Below, piece after piece: positions 7,805 through 16,405 of a stretch of DNA of 37,225 nucleotides; positions within the stretch are counted from its first letter, which is position 1, and every line of letters begins with the position of its first letter. The translations under genes and the position numbers were made by a program. The notes under the pieces were generated by a model that searched no databases, was not told where the DNA came from, and saw only the letters and a program-made list of their open reading frames with translations. The DNA comes from Streptomyces niveiscabiei (lineage in GTDB: Bacteria; Actinomycetota; Actinomycetes; Streptomycetales; Streptomycetaceae): the NCBI RefSeq assembly GCF_001419795.1, contig NZ_LIRL01000415.1, positions 346 through 37,570 on the forward strand, read 5' to 3'.

Positions 7805-8496
7805 GAGCGCCCCCCGCTCATGGCCATCGAGGTTCGTCCGAGGCGGGCAGCGGCGTGCCGCTCCAGCACCCGCATCCCCGCCGTCAGCAGCCACGCCAGC
7901 ACGAAGTACAGGACCAGCAGCGTCAGATACGCGGGCACCGTCTCGCCGGTGCGGTCACGCAGCGTCTGGACCACCGTCGTCAGATCCGCCACCGAGATCA
8001 GCCACAGCAGCGGCGTCGCCTTCAGCATCTGGATGAGGAGGTTCGTGAACGGCGGGATCATCTGCGGCCACGCCTGCGGCAGCACCACGCGGTAAAGGCG
8101 TTGCAGGGGAGTGAAGTTGAGCGCCATGGCGGCCTCGCGCTGCGGTGCGGGCACGGCGGCGAGCGCACCCCGCACGACCTCGGAGCCGTACGCCCCGTAG
8201 TTCAGGCCGAACGCGAGGACCCCGCAGACCAGCGGGCCGAACTCGTACCCCGTCAGCAGCGGGAACGCGTAGTACAGCCAGAAGAGCTGGATGTACAGGG
8301 ACGTGCCCCGGAAGAACTCGACGACGATCCGCGACGTCCAGCGCGGGGCGCGGGCGCGGGACGTCGCGGCCAGGCCGCACGCGAACGCGACGGCGACGGC
8401 GAGCAGCGCGCCCAGCGCGGTCGCCTCGACGGTCACCCACAACCCCGAGCCGACAGAGGGGAGTTCGGAGAAGAAGACGGACAGGAAGTCACCCAT
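7801..8496 (-). CDS. ehuC: Ectoine/hydroxyectoine ABC transporter permease (EhuC)
   Basis: A 231-residue permease of the polar amino acid ABC family with an N-terminal helix beginning LWVTVEATALGALLAVAVAF. The segment FFRGTSLYIQLFWLYYAFP is typical of this family, and the EAA-like loop APQREAAMALNFTPLQRLYRVVLPQA contacts the ATPase. It starts at ATG 8496, 15 bp after ehuB ends, and its TGA overlaps the GTG start of ehuD, indicating coupled translation. The heteromeric EhuC/EhuD pair would form the membrane channel for (hydroxy)ectoine import. Confidence 0.88.
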   Translation of the reverse strand: MGDFLSVFFSELPSVGSGLWVTVEATALGALLAVAVAFACGLAATSRARAPRWTSRIVVEFFRGTSLYIQLFWLYYAFPLLTGYEFGPLVCGVLAFGLNYGAYGSEVVRGALAAVPAPQREAAMALNFTPLQRLYRVVLPQAWPQMIPPFTNLLIQMLKATPLLWLISVADLTTVVQTLRDRTGETVPAYLTLLVLYFVLAWLLTAGMRVLERHAAARLGRTSMAMSGGRS

Positions 8497-8511
8497 GGCC
8501 GTGCCTCCGCG

Positions 8512-9399
8512 TCACGCGGCGCACAGCTGCGCGGTCGTCAGGTTCGCGGGCGGGAGCTCGGCGGCGGTGAATCCGTACGGCGAGAGCAGCTTCACGTACC
8601 GGGCGCGGTCCGACGTGACCTTCTTCAGCTCGGTGTTGAAGGCGTCCCGCAGGGAGATCGCGCTCTTGCGGAAGACGGCGCCGCCCGGGCTGTACTGCTT
8701 GACCCCGCCGACCATCGGCACGAACGGCTCGGTGACCAGGAGGCCTTTGTTGGTCTTCGCCAGCCAGCGCAGCGAGATGCCGGTGAGGACGAAGGCGTCG
8801 ATCCGCCCGTTCTTCACCGCGTCGGCGCCGTCCTGCGGCTTCGTGAGCGTCTTGACCTTGCCGGAGGAGATCCCCGCCGCCTCCACGTACCCCTTCTCGG
8901 CGGCCCCCGACATCACCCCGAGGGTCACTCCGGCCCGCTTCGCCGACTCCAGGTCGGTGAGCTTCTTGGGGTTGCCCGCCGGGACCATCATCGCGGTCGG
9001 CGAGATGAACTCCGGCTCCGAGAAGGCGGCCTTCTCGCAGCGGTCGGGCAGGATCGCCATGCCGGCGCTGATCACCTCGTACTTCCCCGCCAGCAGACCC
9101 GGGATCAGCCCGTCCCACTCCGAGAACACCGGCCGCAGCTCCGGCACGCCGAGCGCCTTGAACACCTCGGCGTGCAGCGCGGGCGCCTCCCCCTTGAGGG
9201 TGCCGCCCTCCTCGAATCCGTACGGCGCCTCGTTCGCGTACGCGACCTTGACGTACCCCCGCTTCCTGAGGCTCGCGAGCAGATCCGCGTCGCTCGCGCC
9301 CCCGCTCTCGGTCTTGCTGCACGCGGCGACCCCCGCGAGGGCACCGGCCGAGGCAAGGCCGAGGAGCCGGCGGCGGGTCAGGACGGTCTGGCTGAGCAT
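8512..9399 (-). CDS. ehuB: Ectoine/hydroxyectoine-binding lipoprotein (EhuB)
   Basis: Extracytoplasmic solute-binding protein of the ABC amino acid (SBP_bac_3) family, 295 residues from ATG 9399; a TTG codon directly before it is a less likely start. The N-terminus carries a twin-arginine-like motif (LTRRRLLGLASAG) and a lipobox, GVAACS, so the protein is probably exported folded through Tat and lipid-anchored. The mature part contains YVKVAYANEAPYGFEEGG and KYEVISAGMAILPDRCEKAAFSEP, typical ligand-binding strands. It is the first gene of ehuBCDA-ectABCD and gives that operon its scavenging function. A small palindrome upstream (9502-9518) may be the control site. Confidence 0.88.
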   Translation of the reverse strand: MLSQTVLTRRRLLGLASAGALAGVAACSKTESGGASDADLLASLRKRGYVKVAYANEAPYGFEEGGTLKGEAPALHAEVFKALGVPELRPVFSEWDGLIPGLLAGKYEVISAGMAILPDRCEKAAFSEPEFISPTAMMVPAGNPKKLTDLESAKRAGVTLGVMSGAAEKGYVEAAGISSGKVKTLTKPQDGADAVKNGRIDAFVLTGISLRWLAKTNKGLLVTEPFVPMVGGVKQYSPGGAVFRKSAISLRDAFNTELKKVTSDRARYVKLLSPYGFTAAELPPANLTTAQLCAA

Positions 9400-9501
9400 C
9401 AAGTGAAGTCCCCTGATCGAGCAAACGCTTTCGTCGTGCCGGGGCGCCTGCCCGTACTCAGCGTTGTATGTCCGCCGACCTGTCAGTGTTATGGCCTCGT
9501 G

Positions 9502-9518
9502 TCTCGACTGTTTCGAGA
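9502..9518. promoter_or_regulatory. Small palindrome in the ehuB-merR divergent intergenic region
   Basis: TCTCGA-CTGTT-TCGAGA is a perfect 6-bp inverted repeat with a 5-bp spacer. It lies in the 327-bp gene-free stretch (9400-9726) between ehuB and the MerR gene, about 100 bp upstream of ehuB. The rest of that stretch shows nothing else I can name; a CATAAC-like -10 element lies on the minus strand between this palindrome and ehuB. The palindrome could be an operator for the osmolyte operon, but no regulator is assigned. Confidence 0.35.
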
Positions 9519-9726
9519 TCCTTAGCGGGGATCGGGTTTAGGCCGCCGCCGACCCGTCCATGTGTGAATCGGCAGGTCGAAGCGGGGAGATGGGGTGAAC
9601 CTTTCGGCCAACCGGGAATGCGCGCGGCGGCCGGTGCCCGCGGTGGCGGGAAATGAGCGGGCGACGGCGGCGACGCGCTATGAAAGAGCGCCGTACGGCA
9701 CCGACACAGAGAAGGGCACACCCCGC

Positions 9727-10122
9727 GTGAGCAGCGAGCACATGCAGATCGGCGAGGTCGCCGCACGCACCGAACTGTCGCTGCGCACGATCCGCTCCTA
9801 CGAGGACGCCGGCCTCGTCACCCCCTCCGCCCGTTCCCAGGGCGGCTTCCGCCTCTACACCGAGTCCGACGTGGCCCGCCTCATGGTCATCCGCCGCATG
9901 GCGCCCCTCGGCTTCACCCTCGACGAGACGCGGGCCCTCCTGGAGGCCATGGACCGCCTCGACTCCGGCGCCCACCTCCTGCCCCGCGAACGCGCCCGCC
10001 TCCTCGACCGCATCCGGGGCGTCGAACGGGCCGCCCAGCACCGCGTCGCCGACCTGCGCAGCCAGCTCGATCGCGCGCAGGAGTTCGCCGACACCCTCGC
10101 CGGACGGCTCGCCCGCAGATGA
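9727..10122 (+). CDS. MerR-family transcriptional regulator
   Basis: A 131-residue protein with an N-terminal winged helix-turn-helix of MerR type (MQIGEVAARTELSLRTIRSYEDAGLVTPSARSQGGFRLY, shown here only as its landmarks MQIGEVA, TIRSYEDAGL and GGFRLY), followed by a coiled-coil dimerisation helix (residues about 85-125). No C-terminal ligand domain or metal-binding cysteines are present. I choose GTG 9727 with GAAGGG upstream; ATG 9742 is an alternative, while the longer frame from 9595 adds unrelated sequence. It is divergent from ehuB, so control of the ectoine operon is possible, but it could equally act on the following MFS gene 88 bp downstream. Confidence 0.85.
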   Translation: MSSEHMQIGEVAARTELSLRTIRSYEDAGLVTPSARSQGGFRLYTESDVARLMVIRRMAPLGFTLDETRALLEAMDRLDSGAHLLPRERARLLDRIRGVERAAQHRVADLRSQLDRAQEFADTLAGRLARR

Positions 10123-10210
10123 CTGCCGACCCGTAGGAGCCGGACCCGGTGGGGCACTTCGCGCCGCGTGAGCCCGGGGGATCTGGGCACTCGGGGCGCG
10201 GGAGGATGCC

Positions 10211-11665
10211 ATGAGCGTGGTCGAGGAGAGCGGAACGACGATCGTCACGGACATTCCCGCGCGGCTGGACCGGCTGCCCTGGTCGCGGTGGCACTGGACC
10301 GTCGTCATCGGGCTCGGGACCGTGTGGGTGCTCGACGGCCTGGAGGTCACCGTCGTCGGGAACATCGCCGGGCGGCTCGCCGAGGACGGCAGCGGCCTCG
10401 CGATCACCTCCGGGCAGATCACGGGCCTCGCCGCCGCGCTGTACGTCGCCGGGGCGTGCTCCGGTGCGCTGTTCTGGGGGCGGCTCACGGACCGGTTCGG
10501 GCGGCGCAAGCTGTTCATGGTCACCCTGGCGGTGTACCTCGCCGCCACCGCGTTGACGGCGGTCGCCTGGGAGGCCTGGTGGTTCTTCCTGTTCCGGTTC
10601 CTCACCGGGTTCGGCATCGGGGGCGAGTACGCGGCGATCAACTCCGCGATCGACGAACTGATCCCGGCGGACTACCGGGGCCGGGTCGACCTCATGATCA
10701 ACGGGAGTTTCTGGCTCGGCGCGGTCGGGGGTTCGCTGCTGTCCGTCGTCGCCCTCGACACCGGGCTCCTGCCGAGGGACGTCGGCTGGCGGCTGACGTT
10801 CGCGCTCGGCGCCGTCCTCGCGCTGGTGATCCTGCTCGTGCGGCGCCACGTTCCCGAGAGCCCGAGGTGGCTGCTGATCCATGGGCGGGAGCGGGAGGCC
10901 GAGGAGATCGTCGCGGGGATCGAACGGCGGGTGGAGGCCGAGACGGGCACCGAACTGCTGCCGCCCGACAGCGAGTTGGAGATCCGTCAGCGCGGCGCCG
11001 TGACGTTCCTGGAGATCGCCCGCACCGTCTTCGGCCGCTACCGCAGGCGCGCCGTCCTCGGCTTCTCCCTCTTCATCGGCCAGGCGTTCCTCTACAACGC
11101 CATCACCTTCGGCTTCGGGGCCATCCTCACGACGTTCTACGACATCCCGGCCGACCACACGGGCTACTACTTCGCCGTGATCGCGGCCGGCAACTTCTGC
11201 GGCCCCCTGCTGCTGGGCCGCCTCTTCGACACCGTCGGCCGCCGGGCCATGATCTCCGGCACCTACCTCCTCTCCGGCGCCCTCCTCTTCGCGACGGCCT
11301 GGCTCTTCGGCCAAGGCGCCCTGGACGCGGGGACGTTGACGGCTTGCTGGTGCGCCGTCCTCTTCTTCGCCTCCGCCGGAGCCTCCAGCGCCTACCTCAC
11401 CGTCTCCGAGATCTTCCCCATGGAGACCCGCGCCATGTCCATCGCCTTCTTCTACGCCCTCGGCACAGCGGCCGGCGGCATCAGCGGCCCCCTCCTCTTC
11501 GCGGACCTCACGGAAACAGGCCACGTGGCCGACACCGTCCTGGCCTTCTCGATCGGCGCAGCCCTGATGTGCGCGGCGGGCCTGGTGGCCGTAGCCCTGG
11601 CGATCGCCGCCGAACGCCGCTCCCTGGAGGACATCGCGCGGCCACTGTCGGCGCTGAAGAAGTGA
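10211..11665 (+). CDS. MFS transporter of the sugar/metabolite:H+ symporter type
   Basis: A 484-residue membrane protein with twelve-helix MFS character. Signatures visible are GRLTDRFGRRKLFM between helices 2 and 3, the GFGIGGEYAAINSAIDE helix, the central PESPRWLLIHGR motif of the sugar/metabolite symporter family, and a second-half GRLFDTVGRRAMI repeat. The N-terminal 30 residues are cytoplasmic. The start ATG 10211 follows GGGAGGATGCC, a good ribosome binding site. The substrate cannot be read from the sequence; sugar or aromatic/organic acid uptake would fit the family. Confidence 0.88.
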   Translation: MSVVEESGTTIVTDIPARLDRLPWSRWHWTVVIGLGTVWVLDGLEVTVVGNIAGRLAEDGSGLAITSGQITGLAAALYVAGACSGALFWGRLTDRFGRRKLFMVTLAVYLAATALTAVAWEAWWFFLFRFLTGFGIGGEYAAINSAIDELIPADYRGRVDLMINGSFWLGAVGGSLLSVVALDTGLLPRDVGWRLTFALGAVLALVILLVRRHVPESPRWLLIHGREREAEEIVAGIERRVEAETGTELLPPDSELEIRQRGAVTFLEIARTVFGRYRRRAVLGFSLFIGQAFLYNAITFGFGAILTTFYDIPADHTGYYFAVIAAGNFCGPLLLGRLFDTVGRRAMISGTYLLSGALLFATAWLFGQGALDAGTLTACWCAVLFFASAGASSAYLTVSEIFPMETRAMSIAFFYALGTAAGGISGPLLFADLTETGHVADTVLAFSIGAALMCAAGLVAVALAIAAERRSLEDIARPLSALKK

Positions 11666-11681
11666 GACCGGGGCCGGGGTC

Positions 11682-12047
11682 ATGCCGGCCGGCAACGGGC
11701 CGTATCTGGTGGACCGGGTCGACGGGGGTCTGCACGTGATCGGCGTCCTGTCGGCGCTCGGCGGGGAGTGGGAGGACGACTATCGCGCGCGGATACGGGG
11801 GTTGGCGGTACGGACGGCGCTCGATGAACTCCACGATGCCCTGCGCGAGTCCGCCGCCGCACAGGGACGTACCCGTACCGCGCGGAACCTGCGCCGGAAG
11901 CTGCCGATGCTGTCTCCCGCGGAAGCTCTCGCCTACGTCAGCGGGCTGTCGGACGGCGACGTCCCGCCGCGTCTCCTCGCCGTCGCCACGGCGGAACTCG
12001 TGCCGCCGCTCGATCCGGTGCTGGCGGTCGGGACCGTGCGGACCTGA
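11682..12047 (+). CDS. Small protein of unknown function
   Basis: A 121-residue frame starting at ATG 11682, 17 bp after the MFS stop, so it may be co-transcribed. I recognise no family. The middle (DELHDALRESAAAQGRTRTARNLRRKLPMLSPAEALAYVSGL) is predicted helical and charged; there is no signal peptide, membrane segment or cysteine. The codon pattern has GC-rich third positions, which supports coding. It could be a hypothetical cytosolic protein; I assign no function. Confidence 0.5.
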   Translation: MPAGNGPYLVDRVDGGLHVIGVLSALGGEWEDDYRARIRGLAVRTALDELHDALRESAAAQGRTRTARNLRRKLPMLSPAEALAYVSGLSDGDVPPRLLAVATAELVPPLDPVLAVGTVRT

Positions 12048-12210
12048 CCTGGGTGGTGATCGGAACAGTCCACCAGGGCCTCCACGTCGGCCTCAGCCCC
12101 GGCCCTCGTGCTGCCGGGCAGGCTTTGGCGAGGCCGGATGGGGCCGGCGACCGCCCCTGCGGCCTGGCTCGGCTGCACGGGCGGTCGGTTGTTGCTGGCG
12201 GCGGGCTGGC

Positions 12211-13998
12211 TCAGAGGTGTTGCTCCGTGGACCTGATGCGGTCGTACTCGTCCTGGCGCTCGTCGGTGATGTAGGCCGGGATCGGGAAGTCCCACCAGCC
12301 GGGGACCCAGGGGCCCGCGGCGTCGCGGTCCGTGGGGACCTCGATCACGGCGGGGGCGCCGGACTGGACAGCCTTGCGCAGGGTCGGCTCCAGGGACTCC
12401 GCGTCGTTGACCTTGTACGACTCGATGCCGAAGGCCCGGCCCATGGCGGCGAAGTCGGGGCTGTAGGGCGAGCCGTCGGGGTGGGAGAACTCGGTGCCGA
12501 TGTGCCGGGAGGTCTGCTTGCGCTGGCCGCCGCGGATCGACATGTAGCCCGCGTTGTTCTGGACGACGAAGATCACCGGCGCGCCGGCGGTGACGCTCAG
12601 GGCGATCTCCTGTGAGGTCATGAGGAAGTCGCCGTCGCCGAGGACGCACACCACGGGGCTGTCGGGCCGGGCGAGCTTGGCGCCCACGGCTGCCGGGATC
12701 GCCCAGCCCATGGAGGAGAAGCCACCGGAGGTGAGGTGGGTGCGGGGCGAGTAGACCGGGAAGGTCTGCTTGACCGCTCCCTGGGTGTTGCCCGAGCCGG
12801 CGACGATGATCGCGTCGCGCGGGAGCACGTTGCGCAGCGCACCGAGCGGGCGCTGGGAGGTGAAGGGGAAGCGGTCGCTGTCGCGGCGGCCGGCGAGCTT
12901 CTCCTCCCAGTCCCGCTTGAGCCGGGCGAGTTCCGCGAGGTACTCGGACCGGTCGACGCCCTGGGCGGGCAGGGAGTCGACGATCGCGGCCACGGCACGC
13001 TGCGCGTCCGCGACGATGCCCACCTCGGCGGGGTAGTTCTTGCCGATCTCGTGCGGGTCGATGTCGATGTGGATGAGCTTCGCGGGCGGGATGGAGAAGC
13101 TGACGCCCTTGGCGTAACTGGAGGCGGACCAGTCGGTGAAGCGGCAGCCGACCGAGACGACGACGTCGGCGGAGCTCGCGATCGCGTTGCCCGTCATGGT
13201 GCCGGTCTGGCCGACGCTCCCGGCGAACAGCTCATGGTCCTCGGGGAAGGCGCTCTTGCCGTTCCACGTGGTGACGACCGGGATCTGCCATCGCTCGGCC
13301 AGCGCGAGAACCTGGTCGGAGGCCTCGGAGGTGATCGCGCCGCCGCCGACCACGACGACCGGGCGGGTGGCCGCGCGCAGCACGTCCACGGCACGGTCGA
13401 CGGCCTCCGGGTCGGGGTGCTGGCGGCCGACCGGGATACGGCGCTCCAGGTCGTGGAGTTCGACGTTCGCGGCCTCGGCCTGTACGTCCATGGGGACTTC
13501 GAGGTGCACCGGGCCCGGGCGGCCGGTCAGCATGGAGTTGAAACAGCGGTGCAGGACGAAGGGGAGCTCCTCGACCCGGGTGACGACCCAGTGCCGCTTG
13601 CTGACCGCCTCGGCCACCTTGGGGAAGTCGTTGGCCGTGTAGCGGTCGAGTTCCTGGAGCAGTCCGTGGCCGCGCATGTGGGTCGGCGGGCCGCCCGTGA
13701 CGACGAGGACGCTGGTGGAGTCCGTGAACGCGGTGCCCATGCCGATGACGGTGTTGCTCGCGCCGGCGCCGATGGAGGTCACCGCGGCCTGCGGGCGGCC
13801 GGTGACTCGGTAGTAGCCGTCGGCGAGGTGGACGGCGCTCTGCTCGTGGAAGGTCTGGACGAAGGGGATCCTGGACTCGTCGTCGAGGAAGGCGTCGGTC
13901 AGTGACCAGATGCCGTGGCCGGGGATGCCGGCGACGACGTCGACCCCGTAGTTGCGCAGGGTCCGCGCGACGATCTGGCCTCCGGTGAGGACGGGCAT
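12211..13998 (-). CDS. Thiamine-pyrophosphate-dependent enzyme (acetolactate synthase-like)
   Basis: A 595-residue protein with the three-domain layout of the POX/acetolactate synthase family. The N-terminal PYR domain has the catalytic glutamate in QTFHEQSAVHLADGY (about residue 51), the central domain has RPVVVVGGGAI, and the C-terminal PP domain has the ThDP/Mg motif GDGDF...NNAGYM (about residues 440-470). It is not IolD by length or N-terminus, and no small regulatory subunit is adjacent, so a biosynthetic AHAS is unlikely. As the last gene of the HisD-like/permease/ThuA set, 36 bp behind thuA, it probably cleaves or condenses a 2-oxo acid in a catabolic route. Substrate unknown. Confidence 0.85.
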   Translation of the reverse strand: MPVLTGGQIVARTLRNYGVDVVAGIPGHGIWSLTDAFLDDESRIPFVQTFHEQSAVHLADGYYRVTGRPQAAVTSIGAGASNTVIGMGTAFTDSTSVLVVTGGPPTHMRGHGLLQELDRYTANDFPKVAEAVSKRHWVVTRVEELPFVLHRCFNSMLTGRPGPVHLEVPMDVQAEAANVELHDLERRIPVGRQHPDPEAVDRAVDVLRAATRPVVVVGGGAITSEASDQVLALAERWQIPVVTTWNGKSAFPEDHELFAGSVGQTGTMTGNAIASSADVVVSVGCRFTDWSASSYAKGVSFSIPPAKLIHIDIDPHEIGKNYPAEVGIVADAQRAVAAIVDSLPAQGVDRSEYLAELARLKRDWEEKLAGRRDSDRFPFTSQRPLGALRNVLPRDAIIVAGSGNTQGAVKQTFPVYSPRTHLTSGGFSSMGWAIPAAVGAKLARPDSPVVCVLGDGDFLMTSQEIALSVTAGAPVIFVVQNNAGYMSIRGGQRKQTSRHIGTEFSHPDGSPYSPDFAAMGRAFGIESYKVNDAESLEPTLRKAVQSGAPAVIEVPTDRDAAGPWVPGWWDFPIPAYITDERQDEYDRIRSTEQHL

Positions 13999-14034
13999 GG
14001 TGTGCTCCCAATCAAGCTGGGTCGGACGGTCGGG

Positions 14035-14703
14035 TCAGGGGTTCTGGCGGGCGGCCCAGGCGAAGCCCTGGGTGCACAGGCGGGTGACGTCCGGGTTCTG
14101 GAGGTCGTCGAGGTCGTGTCCGACCGCGCTGTAGAAGACGCGGCCCCGTCCCCAGGTGCGGGTCCAGGCCTGGGGGATGGTCTTTCCCTCCAGCCAGGGC
14201 AGGTGTTCGCCGGTGAAGGCGGTCTCGGCCAGGACGTGGTTGTTGGGGTCGACGGACATGTAGTACTGCTCGGAGGCGACCCGGAAGTCCCGCACGCCGG
14301 CGGTGATCGTGTGGTCGGTGTCCGTGATCGTGACCTCGTAGGGGTACTTCACCCCTTCGCCGGCGGGGTGTTCGAGGAAGCTGCCGCCGAGCAGCCAGTG
14401 GTACTTGAGGCTGGTGCGGAACGCGGCACCCGCGCCGTGCCAGGCGGCGATCCCGGTGCCGTTCTCCACGGCCCCCAGCAGGTTCGACTCCTGGGCCGCG
14501 GTCAGGCCCTCGGACAGCAGGGCGTTGTTCCAGTTGAGCGCGATGAGGTCGTAACCGGTCAGGTCGGCGTCGAGGGAGAAGATGTCGTTGGTCTCCTCGA
14601 CGTCGAACCCGAGGTTCCTGAAGATCGGGAGGGCCCATTCCTCGGCCACCTGGTAGGGCTTGTGGCCGGGCCAGCCTCCGTACAGATACAGAACACGGGT
14701 CAT
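14035..14703 (-). CDS. ThuA-like domain protein (glutamine-amidotransferase-like fold)
   Basis: A 222-residue protein starting MTRVLYLYGGWPGHKPYQ at ATG 14703, whose start overlaps the permease stop as ATGA. Recognisable ThuA family features are the GGWPGH loop after strand 1, the strand YDLIALNWNN, GTGIAAWHGAGAAFR, LLGGSFLEHPAG and RVFYSAVGHDL. ThuA was named from trehalose utilisation, but its enzymatic role is not settled and many relatives sit in diverse sugar and polyol catabolic loci. No signal peptide. The tight coupling to the permease suggests a role in processing the imported compound. Confidence 0.82.
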   Translation of the reverse strand: MTRVLYLYGGWPGHKPYQVAEEWALPIFRNLGFDVEETNDIFSLDADLTGYDLIALNWNNALLSEGLTAAQESNLLGAVENGTGIAAWHGAGAAFRTSLKYHWLLGGSFLEHPAGEGVKYPYEVTITDTDHTITAGVRDFRVASEQYYMSVDPNNHVLAETAFTGEHLPWLEGKTIPQAWTRTWGRGRVFYSAVGHDLDDLQNPDVTRLCTQGFAWAARQNP

Positions 14704-16310
14704 GCGGTGCTCCCTGAGGTCGTACGGGCAAGGGCTTCGGCGCGGCTGCGCAGACGCTCGGCCACCTCGATGGCGTCGCCCTCCGGCGCGGTGGACGCGC
14801 GCTCCGGCTTCGTCACCAGCAGGTACACCAGACCCACGGCCGAGACGACGAGGAACCCGATGAGTGCGATCCACCGGTCCACGAAGGGGGTTCCGGAGTC
14901 GCCGGTGGGCCAGGCGAGGAGGACCATGCCGAGCACGCCGTAGACCAGGGCCGCCACGGTCACCGCGAAGCCCCAGCGGCCCAGCGTCCAGGCTCCGGCG
15001 GGGCGCCAGCCCTTCACGCGCATCCGCAGCGCGGCCAGGACGACCATCATGAACGCCGCGTATCCGGCCAGCATCTGGAACGCCGCGATCTTGGTGAGGG
15101 AGTCGGGCGAGTAGTAGACGAACACGAAGAGCAGCAGCGGCAGGACGTTCACGGCCAGCAGCGCGTTCATGGGGACGCGGTGCTTGCGGGTGATCTGCGA
15201 GAAGACGCGGGCACCCGGGAACATGTCGTCGCGGGCGAAGGAGAAGACGATCCGGCTCGCGGCGGCCTGCTGGCTCATCACACCCGCGATGAAGGACGTC
15301 ATGATCACGATGAGCACCGCCTTCGTGCCGACGGTGCCGACCGAGCTCTGGAGGATCGAGGGGATCGGGTTGGTGTCCTCGCCGGACAGGATCGAGGCGA
15401 GGTCCGGAGCCGCGAGCGCGTACCCCACGAAGGCGAACAGCGCGGCCACCCCGCCGACGGCGACGGTCAGCTGCATGGCTCGCGGGATGCTGCGGGAGGG
15501 GTTGGGAACCTCCTCCGCGATCTCGCCGCACGCCTCGAAGCCGTAGAAGAGGAACAGCCCGACGAGCGAGGCGGCGATGAAGGCCATGACGTAGCTGTCG
15601 TGGCTGGAACTGCTGGTCTCGAAGAAGACCGAGACGGAGTTGCGCCGTTCGAAGATCAGCAGGTAGCAGCCCACGAGGACGATGCCGATCAGTTCCGCGG
15701 CGAGTCCGATCTTCGAGATCAACGCGAGTGTCCTGGTGCCGAAGCAGTTGCAGATCAGGCAGACGACGCTCACCGCGATCGCGATCCACAGGCGCTGGGC
15801 GGGAGTGGAGCTGATGGCGGGCTCGCCGGCGGTTCCGGCGAAGAGGCTGGCCGCGAAGTCCGAGCTGAACAGCGCGGTGCTGGTGATGCCGATGGTGATG
15901 CAACAGATGTAGGTCCACGCGTTGAACCAGGCGTAGCGCCCGTTCCACAGCCGTCGGACCCACTGGTAGAGCCCGCCGGCGAGGGGGAATTGCGAGACGA
16001 CCTCGCCGAAGACCAGCGCGACCAGGAACTGCCCCACGCCGACGATGCCGATCCAGAAGACGGACGGTCCGCCGGCGGTCGCCAGACCGACCGCGAAGAG
16101 GGCCACGACGCCCACGAGGGGCGAGAGATAGACGAAGCCCAGGGCGAAGTTCGCCCACAGGCTGACCTTGCGGTCGAACTTCTGCTCGTAGCCGAGTACA
16201 GCGAGCATTTCCGCGTCCGCGGCCGAGGAGGCGGGGCTCTCGGCGCCGTCCGACGGGCCTGCGGGGGTGGATGCGGGCGCCGCGTACGCCTCGTTGCCGG
16301 TGGCTGACAT
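14700..16310 (-). CDS. APC-family amino acid/amine permease
   Basis: A 536-residue permease starting at ATG 16310 (MSATGNEAYAAP). It has a hydrophilic N-terminus of about 50 residues and then twelve or so hydrophobic helices. The helix-1 region LSPLVGVVALFAVGLATAGG and the segment QFLVALVFGEVVSQFPLAGGLYQW are typical of the APC superfamily (amino acid, polyamine or choline-like permeases). FYGFEACGEIAEEVPNPSRSIPRA matches the conserved helix 6 loop. The predicted cargo is therefore an amino acid, amine or related organocation, which would be the substrate of the adjacent oxidising enzymes. It lies 95 bp downstream of the HisD-like gene. Confidence 0.88.
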   Translation of the reverse strand: MSATGNEAYAAPASTPAGPSDGAESPASSAADAEMLAVLGYEQKFDRKVSLWANFALGFVYLSPLVGVVALFAVGLATAGGPSVFWIGIVGVGQFLVALVFGEVVSQFPLAGGLYQWVRRLWNGRYAWFNAWTYICCITIGITSTALFSSDFAASLFAGTAGEPAISSTPAQRLWIAIAVSVVCLICNCFGTRTLALISKIGLAAELIGIVLVGCYLLIFERRNSVSVFFETSSSSHDSYVMAFIAASLVGLFLFYGFEACGEIAEEVPNPSRSIPRAMQLTVAVGGVAALFAFVGYALAAPDLASILSGEDTNPIPSILQSSVGTVGTKAVLIVIMTSFIAGVMSQQAAASRIVFSFARDDMFPGARVFSQITRKHRVPMNALLAVNVLPLLLFVFVYYSPDSLTKIAAFQMLAGYAAFMMVVLAALRMRVKGWRPAGAWTLGRWGFAVTVAALVYGVLGMVLLAWPTGDSGTPFVDRWIALIGFLVVSAVGLVYLLVTKPERASTAPEGDAIEVAERLRSRAEALARTTSGSTA

Positions 16311-16405
16311 GACGATCTCCGTGGGTCGAGAGGGAAGGGCTCCTTGTCGAACGGCTGCCGGGCCGCTGCCGCGCGCCGGCATAAAACGCGATCCGCCATC
16401 GCGGA

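Noticed and set aside
12149..12186. Inverted repeat GACCGCCC/GGGCGGTC as a terminator between convergent genes
   Set aside because: An 8-bp GC-only stem with a 22-nt loop is easily found by chance in this composition.
12211..13998. Assignment of the TPP enzyme as IolD or biosynthetic acetolactate synthase
   Set aside because: The N-terminus differs from IolD, there is no inositol gene nearby and no small AHAS subunit is adjacent.
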